Source of the DNA: an uncultured Veillonellaceae bacterium
GTDB taxonomy: Bacteria; Bacillota; Negativicutes; Veillonellales; Veillonellaceae
Length of the DNA stretch: 64,000 nt
Direction: 5' to 3'
NCBI GenBank assembly: GCA_945867815.1
Contig: CAMBIX010000004.1
Coordinates: 62,001-126,000 of the forward strand
A model generated the notes under the pieces. That model saw only the letters and a list, made by a program, of their open reading frames with translations, made no database searches and was not told the origin of the DNA. Made by a program: the position numbers and the translations under genes. Shown here one piece after another: positions 17,276-25,093 of this stretch; position 1 is the first letter of the stretch; every line of letters starts with the position of its first letter.

Positions 17276-17486
17276 TTATATAGTTGGTTTAATCCCTTCC
17301 TCCTATTGGATTCTCTTAATAGGTTGCTTAAAAACGTTTACTCTCAGGATGATTATCCATATTTCTCTCAATAAAGATTAGACTTATAGGACAAAACGTA
17401 TTAATCTTATAACACCTTTATAGCATCTCTTTATGCGAATCTCCCCTGCCCTACACACTCTATCTTATAAAGTTTAGCTGCAATAC

Positions 17487-17517
17487 AAAAAAGCGAGACG
17501 CTTACGCATCTCGCTTT
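17487..17517 (-). terminator. Terminator of the tRNA operon
   Basis: AAAGCGAGA (17490-17498) pairs with TCTCGCTTT (17509-17517); the minus strand continues with T6. It starts 5 bases past the CCA end of tRNA-Val. Confidence 0.9.
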
Positions 17518-17521
17518 AACT

Positions 17522-17597
<76 letters not shown>

Positions 17598-17600
17598 ATA

Positions 17601-17676
17601 TGGTGACCCGAGAGGGAATCGAACCCTCGATACCGCCGTGAAAGGGCGGTGTCTTAAACCGCTTGACCATCGGGCC
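17601..17676 (-). tRNA. tRNA-Glu (anticodon TTC)
   Basis: Acceptor GGCCCGA/TCGGGTC, anticodon loop CTTTCAC in a CCGCC/GGCGG stem, T arm GAGGG-TTCGATT-CCCTC and an encoded CCA. It is three bases upstream of tRNA-Val. Glutamyl-tRNA is also the substrate of HemA, encoded 11 kb away. Confidence 0.97.
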
Positions 17677-17682
17677 ATATTG

Positions 17683-17758
17683 TGGTGGCTCACCCGAGAT
17701 TCGAACTCGGGACACCCTGATTAAAAGTCAGGTGCTCTGCCAACTGAGCTAGTGAACC
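17683..17758 (-). tRNA. tRNA-Lys (anticodon TTT)
   Basis: Acceptor GGTTCAC/GTGAGCC, anticodon loop CTTTTAA in a CCTGA/TCAGG stem, T arm CCGAG-TTCGAAT-CTCGG and an encoded CCA. Confidence 0.97.
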
Positions 17759-17766
17759 ATAAAGAT

Positions 17767-17841
17767 TGGCAGGGGTAGAAGGATTCGAACCTTCGGATGA
17801 CGGAGTCAGAGTCCGTTGCCTTACCGCTTGGCGATACCCCT
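17767..17841 (-). tRNA. tRNA-Gln (anticodon CTG)
   Basis: Acceptor AGGGGTA/TACCCCT, anticodon loop CTCTGAC in an ACGGA/TCCGT stem, T arm GAAGG-TTCGAAT-CCTTC and an encoded CCA with G discriminator. The anticodon is CTG, which reads only CAG; the usual glutamine anticodon TTG must be supplied by another gene. Confidence 0.93.
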
Positions 17842-17880
17842 ATCCCTTATATTCAACAAAGGATATCCTTTGGAGAAAAC

Positions 17881-17956
17881 TGGCTCCCCGAGTAGGACTC
17901 GAACCTACGACCGATCGGTTAACAGCCGATTGCTCTACCAACTGAGCTATCGAGGA
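17881..17956 (-). tRNA. tRNA-Asn (anticodon GTT)
   Basis: Acceptor TCCTCGA/TCGGGGA, anticodon loop CTGTTAA in an ATCGG/CCGAT stem, T arm GTAGG-TTCGAGT-CCTAC and an encoded CCA. Confidence 0.97.
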
Positions 17957-17961
17957 ATAGT

Positions 17962-18036
17962 TGGAGCGGAAAACGAGATTCGAACTCGCGACCCCTGCCT
18001 TGGCAAGGCAGTGCTCTACCGCTGAGCTATTTCCGC
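17962..18036 (-). tRNA. tRNA-Gly (anticodon GCC)
   Basis: Acceptor GCGGAAA/TTTCCGC, anticodon loop TTGCCAA in a CTGCC/GGCAG stem, T arm GCGAG-TTCGAAT-CTCGT (last pair G-U) and an encoded CCA. It is the first gene of the operon, about 48 bases after the promoter -10. Confidence 0.97.
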
Positions 18037-18083
18037 ATTCATCAGAAGCACTGCATTAGTGCCTTGTTCCTGACTGCTTTACT

Positions 18084-18112
18084 ATAATAACAAACCCTTT
18101 ACCCTATGTCAA
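18084..18112 (-). promoter_or_regulatory. Near-consensus sigma-70 promoter of the tRNA operon
   Basis: TTGACA (minus strand, 18107-18112) and TATTAT (18084-18089) are 17 bases apart, upstream of tRNA-Gly. It lies only 29 bases past the stop of the larC-like gene. Confidence 0.9.
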
Positions 18113-18140
18113 CAAATTTTTAAAGTTTTTTTAGGCCTTT

Positions 18141-18974
18141 TCAAAATAAAAGTAAGACATTAGGAATACTAGCATCCATAGTGCCTGCGCCAAGGCCGCA
18201 TTTATCTACACCTCTAGCTAATTGCTGCTGATAAATGCTAATCGCATCTGGACTAACCAAGCGATATCCATCCTCATCATACGCCACGCTATGTATATAG
18301 GCAGGAAATAAATCCTCTTGATAGTGTCCTAATGTCGATACAAGAGCAGCGCCCGTTGGGGTGACAAATTCCCCACTTGCTGCTGTACGATAGGTAGGTG
18401 CATCCTCTAAAAGCTCCTTAGTCGCCGGCGTCGGTACATCCATCCAGCCATGAGCACAATGCACCTGTCCCTGTCCCACTTGCAAAGGGCTCACCTTAAA
18501 ACCAGTAAAGCCAAAATATTCTAAGCCCAAACAAGTACCGACAATATCAATAAGGCAATCAACAGCCCCCACCTCATGGAAGTGAACCTTATCTATGGTG
18601 CTTTGATGAACCTTAGCTTCCGCCTTGGCCAAAGCATAAAAAACAGCCACAGCTTCTTCCTTAACCCAAGTGGATAAGGAAGAATCACAAATTAAATCCT
18701 TAATGGCTTCAAACCCTCGTCCATGCGTATGCGTGTGAGCATATGTCGGCTTATAATTATGTGCAAAAGAAGTATCTAGTAATCTAACATTAAAATAGGT
18801 GGCTCCTAAACCTAATTTACCTACTTTTTCATAAATAAGCTGATAGCCATCAATAGGCAGTGCCTGCAAGCCTTCCTGCAAATGAACTAGTGGCAGGCCA
18901 TAGTCTAATAGAGCTCCAATAAGCATATTACCACTAACGCCAGCCCCACAAAATAGGTTACAAGTCTTCATCAA
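18141..18974 (-). CDS. LarC1-type protein (nickel-pincer cofactor biosynthesis, DUF111), without the LarC2 part
   Basis: LarC inserts nickel into the pincer cofactor of lactate racemase-type enzymes, using CTP. This 277-residue product matches only the N-terminal half (LarC1): GVSGNMLIGALLDYG (12-26, with Asn where Asp is usual), the His-rich AHTHTHGRG (79-87), HFHEVGAVD (131-139), TPTGAALVS, and the end GAGTMDASIPNVLLLF. Full LarC is about 400 residues, and in Lactiplantibacillus plantarum LarC1 and LarC2 are joined by a programmed frameshift. Here the stop is followed within 29 bases by the tRNA promoter, so there is no room for LarC2. It may be decayed or have another role. Confidence 0.75.
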   Translation of the reverse strand: MMKTCNLFCGAGVSGNMLIGALLDYGLPLVHLQEGLQALPIDGYQLIYEKVGKLGLGATYFNVRLLDTSFAHNYKPTYAHTHTHGRGFEAIKDLICDSSLSTWVKEEAVAVFYALAKAEAKVHQSTIDKVHFHEVGAVDCLIDIVGTCLGLEYFGFTGFKVSPLQVGQGQVHCAHGWMDVPTPATKELLEDAPTYRTAASGEFVTPTGAALVSTLGHYQEDLFPAYIHSVAYDEDGYRLVSPDAISIYQQQLARGVDKCGLGAGTMDASIPNVLLLF

Positions 18975-19020
18975 ACAGGCCCTCCTATCTATACTAATAA
19001 CTTATATATACCTCTATACA

Positions 19021-19050
19021 TTAGATGCCAGTCCATTAGATGCTAGTCCA
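19021..19050. repeat. Two tandem copies of a 15-bp unit
   Basis: TTAGATGCCAGTCCA and TTAGATGCTAGTCCA follow each other, with weaker related strings to about 19075. They lie in the 193-base gap between the larC-like gene and the CobT-like gene. No other feature is seen there. Confidence 0.6.
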
Positions 19051-19167
19051 TACTAAATGCCCGTATATACTAAACGCTATACGTATCGCCTATAGTCATG
19101 CTTATTTCCAAACTATATACTAACCAATACCAATTAATTTTTTTACACATAATTACAAACCCATGGA

Positions 19168-19968
19168 CTATCGACCATCTTGCCGCCCATTGCCTGGCCC
19201 ATCTTCAGCTACGGTAACAGAGGCTTCGCCAAAAGTTTTCATATCATTTAACATGTGTAAAGAAGCATCAATCAAGGATAAACCAAGTGCCGCTCCTAGA
19301 CCTTGTCCCCTATCTATATCATAAAACAAATAGGGCATGAGACCGAGCGTTTTCATTTGCTCTGCCTGTGCCTTTTTCTGTTTAGCCGTTTCTCCTATAG
19401 AAGCAAAGGCATACGCCTTAAGGTCTGGATAGGCTCTTGTTGCTATTTCCACCGCTTGACCGGTTAGTAAGGTATCAAACACGACAGGTAGACCTAAAGC
19501 CACAAGTTCCAATACAAAAGCTGTCATAACGATAAAGGCCTTAGACTCTCTATCTATACGATTAGCGCCTAGCGCCACGATTTGTAGACCCGCTTTCTTA
19601 GCTTTTATAGCCTCTGCTTTTCCTAGTTCATAGGCATCCTCCCAAGACAGTTCCTCTTCTTGTTCTTTTGTAATTAAGCAGGTTTGATACGTAGCTTGTA
19701 GGGCCTGTAAAACGGCCTTTGTTGCTAAGGCTGGTACTTCTTTTTCTCCCATAAACAAAACACCGCCCATAGACAAGTGATTTGGCTTTGGCGTATGCAA
19801 AAGGCCAGCCAAACGAACGGCTATAACTTCCAACTGAGCCAAACTATAAATAGGCTTAGTTAAATTATCCACCCGTTCTCGACAAGCCCTTTCAGCCTTT
19901 TTAGAAGGTTTAGGAATCTGTATTTGTTTAGCCTGCAAATAAGTGACTAACTTTTCTTGATTTATCAT
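19168..19968 (-). CDS. CobT-like subunit without catalytic Glu (ArsB-like candidate)
   Basis: The 266-residue protein has the CobT N-terminal substrate motif RVDNLTKPIYSLAQLEVIA (32-50) and the C-terminal region GLPVVFDTLLTGQAVEIATRAYPD and GQGLGAALGLSLIDASLHMLNDMKTF. Where CobT has the catalytic Glu in LGEGTGA, this protein has Gln (RGQGLGAA). The middle of CobT is shortened. Its start lies 3 bases after the stop of the second CobT homologue, which lacks this N-terminal motif but keeps the Glu. The pair therefore looks like the two halves of a heterodimer, as in ArsAB of Sporomusa ovata, which attaches phenol or p-cresol as cobamide lower ligand. Confidence 0.75.
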   Translation of the reverse strand: MINQEKLVTYLQAKQIQIPKPSKKAERACRERVDNLTKPIYSLAQLEVIAVRLAGLLHTPKPNHLSMGGVLFMGEKEVPALATKAVLQALQATYQTCLITKEQEEELSWEDAYELGKAEAIKAKKAGLQIVALGANRIDRESKAFIVMTAFVLELVALGLPVVFDTLLTGQAVEIATRAYPDLKAYAFASIGETAKQKKAQAEQMKTLGLMPYLFYDIDRGQGLGAALGLSLIDASLHMLNDMKTFGEASVTVAEDGPGNGRQDGR

Positions 19969-19971
19969 CCT

Positions 19972-21003
19972 TTAGCCCTCCTTTTTCTGTAAGGCTTGAT
20001 AGATACGCACAGCCATTTCTAACATACCAGCCTGTATAGCGCCGCCAGAAGCCTCACCTAAGCATAATTTCAAATCCACATAAGCCGTAAGTCCTAAGGT
20101 CTTCAAGGCATCAATATGAGCCTTTTCTGCTGATAAGTGAGAGGCCATCACATAATCCATACAAGCTGGCGCCATCGTATGCGCCACCAAGGCACACGCC
20201 GTTGTGTTAAAACCATCAATAATCGTCATAGCACCTTGCGCTGCCGCCCCTAAAATGACGCCTACCAGGCAGGCAAACTCGTACCCGCCAACGCACTGTA
20301 AAATATGAAAGCCATCTTCTGAACCTATATCCTTATATTTTTCTAAAGCCTGTGCTACAACTTGTGTCTTCACTTTTAAGCGTTCATCTGAAATATTACT
20401 GCCCCGGCCGGTCGCTTCCTTAGCACTTAGCCCAGAAAAAAGAGCCGTCATAACAGCTGCTGCCGTCGTATTCGCAATGCCCATTTCCCCTACTAAAAAG
20501 ACAGTATGGCCCTTCTTGACCTCTTCTTGAGCTATAGTAACCCCTACCATAATCGCTTTTTCAGCTTCTTCTTCTGTCATAGCTGGTTCCCTAAGAAAAT
20601 TACGTGTTCCCTTACGGATTTTGCAATGTCGAAGGCCCGGCACCTGTGACATATCCGCATTAATCCCCATATCAACAACGACCATGGAAGCGCCACAGTA
20701 ATTAGCTAAGGCATTAGCGCCAGCTCCTTTAGGAATTAAATAGTTTGTTGTCATCCCAATAGTCGTACTCTGTGGATAGGCACTAACACCCATTTTAACA
20801 ATACCATGATCAGCGGAAGCAATAACCATACATGGCTTAGGGACTGGTGGATTAACTGCCCCCAAACAGGAGCCATATTGAGCCACCATATCCACTAATT
20901 TGCCATAAGAGGTCTTTTCTGCTCCCCAAGCCGTTTTTATTTCTTCTTCTATTTTATGGTCTCTAGGCTTTATTTGTTGACAAAGTCTATTCAATGCCTG
21001 CAT
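19972..21003 (-). CDS. cobT: Nicotinate-nucleotide:base phosphoribosyltransferase, CobT family (ArsA-like candidate)
   Basis: CobT-type enzymes move phosphoribose from nicotinate mononucleotide to the lower-ligand base of cobamides. The 343 residues show SADHGIVKMGVSAYPQSTT (63-81), KGAGANALANYCGASMVVVDMGI, VGEMGIANTTAAA, a GRGSNISDERLKVK block and a C-terminal CLGEASGGAI with the catalytic Glu. The usual N-terminal LTKPxGSLG motif is missing (SYGKLVDMVAQYGSCLG instead) but is present in the neighbouring protein. It is 32 bases downstream of tyrA and coupled to the second homologue. The lower ligand (benzimidazole or phenolic) cannot be fixed by sequence reading alone. Confidence 0.85.
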   Translation of the reverse strand: MQALNRLCQQIKPRDHKIEEEIKTAWGAEKTSYGKLVDMVAQYGSCLGAVNPPVPKPCMVIASADHGIVKMGVSAYPQSTTIGMTTNYLIPKGAGANALANYCGASMVVVDMGINADMSQVPGLRHCKIRKGTRNFLREPAMTEEEAEKAIMVGVTIAQEEVKKGHTVFLVGEMGIANTTAAAVMTALFSGLSAKEATGRGSNISDERLKVKTQVVAQALEKYKDIGSEDGFHILQCVGGYEFACLVGVILGAAAQGAMTIIDGFNTTACALVAHTMAPACMDYVMASHLSAEKAHIDALKTLGLTAYVDLKLCLGEASGGAIQAGMLEMAVRIYQALQKKEG

Positions 21004-21035
21004 ATACTACTTCCTACCTTCTCTATCATATCTAA

Positions 21036-21926
21036 TCATTTGGGATTTGCTGTATTATCAATAATTTCTTGAAAATGCTTTCGAATTGTTCGTGCTCTCG
21101 TCAAATAGCTTTCTAAAGCTTGTCCTGACGGGTCTTTTGTTAACATTTGTTTTATTTCTTCTATCTGCCCTGCTAAGGCATCTAAAGCCAATAAGACTTC
21201 CTTCCGATTACCACTTATAATCTCACGCCACATGGAAGGTGTACCACCAGCTACCCGCGTAATATCTCGAAAACCACCTGCCGCTAAGCGAAGACGCAAA
21301 TCACCATACTGGTCATTACCGGCCACTGTTGTAACCATGGCGGCTACTACATGGGGCATATGACTGACTGTTGCTAATAGATGATCATGCTTAGCCATAG
21401 GAACCCACTCAATACGGCCGCCCAGTTTCTGTCCCATCACTTCTAATTCTTTGGCATTCCCTTCATTCCAATGAGGCGATTGTCTATCTTCCAAGATAAT
21501 CCAAGCACAATTCTGAAACAAATCCGCCTTAGCCATAGCATAACCGCCCTTTTCCGAACCGGCCATAGGATGAATGGACACAAAATGTACATCCGCTGGC
21601 AGGCAATCCTCTACAGCTTTTATAACATGCTTTTTAGTGCTGGATACATCCGTCACTAAGGTACCTGGACGAAATAAATCTTTATACTTCACCAAGGTTT
21701 GAGCATTAATATCCGGTGGCATAGCAAAGACAACTATATCGGATTGGCTAATAACCTGCCCTGGTCCGTCTGCTATGTCTTCGATAACCTTATCTTTTAA
21801 GGCCTCCTTGCAGACCTCCGGCAGATGATCATAACCAATAATACGATACGTACCCAACTTAGTCAATCCTTTAGCTAAGGAACCACCTAATAAGCCTAGG
21901 CCAATAATCCCCACAGTCTTTCTCAT
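21036..21926 (-). CDS. tyrA: Prephenate dehydrogenase
   Basis: TyrA oxidatively decarboxylates prephenate to 4-hydroxyphenylpyruvate in tyrosine synthesis. The N-terminal Rossmann motif GIIGLGLLGGSLA (6-18) binds NAD(P), and HPMAGSEKGGYAMAKADLF (about 119-137) is the conserved active-site block of the family; SHMPHVVAAM follows near 208. The 296-residue length shows no fused chorismate mutase or ACT domain. It lies between the MATE gene (38 bases upstream) and the CobT pair (32 bases downstream), so the four genes may share a transcript. Tyrosine is the precursor of p-cresol, which may or may not matter for the cobamide genes. Confidence 0.93.
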   Translation of the reverse strand: MRKTVGIIGLGLLGGSLAKGLTKLGTYRIIGYDHLPEVCKEALKDKVIEDIADGPGQVISQSDIVVFAMPPDINAQTLVKYKDLFRPGTLVTDVSSTKKHVIKAVEDCLPADVHFVSIHPMAGSEKGGYAMAKADLFQNCAWIILEDRQSPHWNEGNAKELEVMGQKLGGRIEWVPMAKHDHLLATVSHMPHVVAAMVTTVAGNDQYGDLRLRLAAGGFRDITRVAGGTPSMWREIISGNRKEVLLALDALAGQIEEIKQMLTKDPSGQALESYLTRARTIRKHFQEIIDNTANPK

Positions 21927-21964
21927 ACAACTTCCTCATTTCTCTACTATCCTACCCTGCTACT

Positions 21965-23314
21965 CTAAGTGGCTGCAATTAATTTGCGGCCTCGCCAACG
22001 TCCACTTAACCAACGCCAAATGAAGATAAGACCACGCAAACATTCATCAGCGGCCATAGCCAACCAAATGCCTACAAGACCCCAGCCCCAAGCTATACCA
22101 AATAGGTAAGACAAAGGTACGGCACAACACCACATACCAAAAATGCCTACAATCATTGGCGTCCGAATATCGCCAGCAGCTTGTAAACATTGTACCATAA
22201 CAATATTTACGGAGCGACCAATTTCCAATAAAATCTCTACCAATAGAACCTGATGCCCTAAGGCTAAAACCTCTGGATCAGTAGTAAAAATACTTAATAT
22301 TTGATTACTGTACATATACATGCCAATCGTAATGGCTACACTAATAGCCATACCTAAAAACATGGTCTGCCAAACCTTAGCTGACACTTCCCCATCTCTA
22401 TCGGCACCAATTAAGAAACCAACTACAATCTGAGCCGCATTGGCTAAAGCTATGGTATACATATAACAAAACATAGCCAGTATGTACACATAGACCTTAG
22501 TATCAATAACCAATAGGCCTAACACGTTAATCATCCGCATAATTGTGGTCTGTGACAACTGATAAGACAAGGTTTCCCCACCTGACGGCAGACTAATATT
22601 TAATATGCCCTTTAAGGTCTGCCAGCGGAGAGGCCATACATACTTCCAAGATAGACGTACAGGCAAAAGGTAATACATAACCCCTATGATAAGCAAAAGC
22701 CCCAGGCCCTTACTCATAAAGGTTGAAACAGACACCCCAAAAACGCCCATAGAAGGAATCGGTCCCCAACCAAAAATAAAGACCCAATTACTAGCAATAT
22801 GAATAATATTCATAACAAAAGCAATACACATGGTAACTGCTGGTAAGGAATGACCCCTAAAGGTAGCAACAAAAGTCATATAAGCACCAGTAATAGGAAT
22901 AGTACATGCCACAATAGACATATAAAGGGCTGTATCATCTATAATCTCTGCGGGCACACCCAACCAAGAAAACAAACGATGCCTAGCTAAAATAATTATA
23001 CTGGCAGCCACAGCTCCAAACAAAGCGTTAAAGGCAACGCTTACTGTGCAGACTTCATTTATCTTATCTCGATTTTGAGCGCCCAAATACTGGGCAATTA
23101 AGATAGTCGTCGCTGTACTCATAACTACAAGAAGCATAATAATAATATTCATAATCTGGTTGGCGTTAGCCACAGCAGCTACAGCCTCTTGAGAATAACG
23201 ACTCATCATAAATTGGTCCACATTGCCAATAAGCATTTGTAAAAAAACTTCGGCAAAAATAGGCAAGCTCAATGATAAGACCGACAAATTCATCCGTTTA
23301 ATCTTCCCGTCCAT
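21965..23314 (-). CDS. MATE family multidrug/drug:Na+ antiporter
   Basis: The ATG at 23314 is used because AAAGGAGG lies just before it; the upstream ATG at 23362 would make an unusual extension. The 449 residues form about twelve hydrophobic segments in two similar halves, with LSLPIFAEVFLQMLIGNVDQFMMSRYSQEAVAAVA near the start, typical of the MATE fold. Such proteins export cationic drugs or metabolites across the inner membrane using Na+ or H+. The substrate is unknown. Confidence 0.88.
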   Translation of the reverse strand: MDGKIKRMNLSVLSLSLPIFAEVFLQMLIGNVDQFMMSRYSQEAVAAVANANQIMNIIIMLLVVMSTATTILIAQYLGAQNRDKINEVCTVSVAFNALFGAVAASIIILARHRLFSWLGVPAEIIDDTALYMSIVACTIPITGAYMTFVATFRGHSLPAVTMCIAFVMNIIHIASNWVFIFGWGPIPSMGVFGVSVSTFMSKGLGLLLIIGVMYYLLPVRLSWKYVWPLRWQTLKGILNISLPSGGETLSYQLSQTTIMRMINVLGLLVIDTKVYVYILAMFCYMYTIALANAAQIVVGFLIGADRDGEVSAKVWQTMFLGMAISVAITIGMYMYSNQILSIFTTDPEVLALGHQVLLVEILLEIGRSVNIVMVQCLQAAGDIRTPMIVGIFGMWCCAVPLSYLFGIAWGWGLVGIWLAMAADECLRGLIFIWRWLSGRWRGRKLIAAT

Positions 23315-23380
23315 AAGCCTCCTTTGCAAAATTACAAGGACTATACATACTTTATTTTTCATACCTTATATGCCTATTAT

Positions 23381-23412
23381 AAAACAAAACCTCTCACCTG
23401 AGGTAAGAGGTC
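23381..23412 (-). terminator. Terminator of the tetrapyrrole operon
   Basis: ACCTCT/AGAGGT arms flank a short inner stem, and the minus strand continues TTTTGTTTTAT. It lies about 25 bases past the last gene of the hem operon. Confidence 0.75.
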
Positions 23413-23436
23413 TTGCTTTATAAACAGACAAGAAAC

Positions 23437-23778
23437 TTATTTTTTTACTAACGCCTGCTTTTCAATGAGCTCAGCCCAAGACTTAGTCAACTGATACTTA
23501 GCCTCTGCCTTAGCCATATTCCAATTTTCTCCGTCTGGAAACCAACGAGAGGGCACGCAACCAGACCGAATAAAATTGATGGTGTAGCCTAAGCGTTCAG
23601 CTTCTTGCGCCGCCCACCAAGCACCAATCGCATCATAAGCATCCAAATAGACATCACCTAAGCCCGTCTGTCCTAGCCAAGTCTCAATAGACTCCCAATA
23701 AGACTTAGGAATCACACTTTTACTTAGTATTTCTTCTCTATTTTTGCGAGCCATTTTACGCAGTTCTGAAGATAACAT
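23437..23778 (-). CDS. Small protein of unknown function at the end of the hem operon
   Basis: The start is the ATG at 23778, with AGGTGG six bases upstream; the upstream GTG overlaps that site. The 113 residues are soluble, with a high content of Trp (YWESIETWLGQ, AYDAIGAWWAAQEAERLGY, SRWFPDGENWNM). I do not recognise a family. It begins 9 bases past the hemL stop and ends before the operon terminator, so it should be co-expressed with tetrapyrrole synthesis; a link to haem or corrinoid handling is inferred from position only. Confidence 0.65.
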   Translation of the reverse strand: MLSSELRKMARKNREEILSKSVIPKSYWESIETWLGQTGLGDVYLDAYDAIGAWWAAQEAERLGYTINFIRSGCVPSRWFPDGENWNMAKAEAKYQLTKSWAELIEKQALVKK

Positions 23779-23787
23779 AGGTACCAC

Positions 23788-25083
23788 CTAGGCCTTCAAT
23801 ACTTGAAAGGCTTTCTTAGCGATCTGAATACTTGTATCTAAATCAGCCTGACTATGCGCAATAGACATAAAGTTACTTTCAAACTGACTTGGTGCATAAT
23901 AAATACCGTGTTCTAGATTATAAGCAAAGAACTTCTTAAAAGCTTCCCTATCACAAGCATTGGCATCATCAAAGTTGCGCACTGGTTTATCACTAAAGAA
24001 AAGAGTAAACATAGAGCCTACCCACTGCACTTGTACTGGCACGCCTACTTCTTTAGCTACCCGCAACAGACCACGACACAAGTAATCCGTAGATTCTTCC
24101 GCCTTTCTAAAGACAGTTGGATCCCGTTGCAAGACAGACATTGTAGCAAGTCCTGCCGTCGTAGCCAAAGGATTACCACTCAAGGTACCTGCCTGATACA
24201 CAGGACCTGCTGGTGCCACACAAGACATAATCGCCTTACGGCCACCAAAGACAGCCAGTGGCATACCACCACCAACAATCTTACCTAGGCAAGTCATATC
24301 TGGCACAATCTGATAGCGTTTCTGCGCCCCACCAGAACTAGCCCGAAAACCACACATAACTTCATCAAAAATTAAGACCGTTTCGTGCTTAGCCGTTTCT
24401 TCTCGTAATAATTCCAAGAAGCCTTCTACTGGTGGCACGCAACCCATATTACCAGCTACTGGTTCTACAATAACGGCAGCAATTTCATCACCATGCGCAT
24501 CAAAAAAGCTTTTAAAGGCTTCTTTATCATTGTAAGGCAAGGTCACTGTATCCTTAGCCACATTAGCTGGTACGCCTGGACTATCTGGCACGCCAAAGGT
24601 AGCAAGTCCAGAGCCAGCCTTAACTAATAGGCTGTCACTATGCCCATGATAGCAGCCAATAAATTTAACAATCTTATCTCGCCCTGTATAACCACGAGCG
24701 ACTCGCAAGGCGCTCATAGTTGCTTCTGTACCTGAATTAACTAACCTCATCATTTCCATAGACGGTACAAAGGCCTGTATCTTTTTGGCTAATTCTGTTT
24801 CTAGGAGTGTCGGTGCCCCATAGCTGGTTCCACGTGGCACCGCTTCCTGCAAAGCAGCAGTCACTTCTGGATCCGCATGGCCTAAAATCATAGGTCCCCA
24901 AGACAAGACATAATCAATGTATTCATTACCATCAATATCATAAATATGATCACCTGATGCGGAGCTGATAAAAGGTGGATTGGAATCTACGCTCCGATAG
25001 GAGCGAACTGGACTATCAACGCCACCTGGCAATATATCTTTCGCATCATCAAATGCTTTTGTTGAACGTGTTAAATCTAACAT
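23788..25083 (-). CDS. hemL: Glutamate-1-semialdehyde 2,1-aminomutase
   Basis: HemL converts glutamate-1-semialdehyde to 5-aminolevulinate, the second step of the C5 pathway. The 431-residue length is normal. The PLP lysine is K268 in MTCLGKIVGGGMP, with the PLP Asp in LIFDEVMCGFR (237-247) and a YHGHSD motif (145-150). It lies 10 bases downstream of hemB. Confidence 0.96.
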   Translation of the reverse strand: MLDLTRSTKAFDDAKDILPGGVDSPVRSYRSVDSNPPFISSASGDHIYDIDGNEYIDYVLSWGPMILGHADPEVTAALQEAVPRGTSYGAPTLLETELAKKIQAFVPSMEMMRLVNSGTEATMSALRVARGYTGRDKIVKFIGCYHGHSDSLLVKAGSGLATFGVPDSPGVPANVAKDTVTLPYNDKEAFKSFFDAHGDEIAAVIVEPVAGNMGCVPPVEGFLELLREETAKHETVLIFDEVMCGFRASSGGAQKRYQIVPDMTCLGKIVGGGMPLAVFGGRKAIMSCVAPAGPVYQAGTLSGNPLATTAGLATMSVLQRDPTVFRKAEESTDYLCRGLLRVAKEVGVPVQVQWVGSMFTLFFSDKPVRNFDDANACDREAFKKFFAYNLEHGIYYAPSQFESNFMSIAHSQADLDTSIQIAKKAFQVLKA

Positions 25084-25093
25084 GACTCTTCCT

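Noticed and set aside
17816-18025. Plus-strand open frame across the tRNA cluster
   Set aside because: It is antisense to three tRNA genes and has no ribosome binding site.
20990-21040. Cobalamin riboswitch upstream of the CobT pair
   Set aside because: Only 32 bases separate tyrA from the first CobT homologue, too little for a riboswitch.
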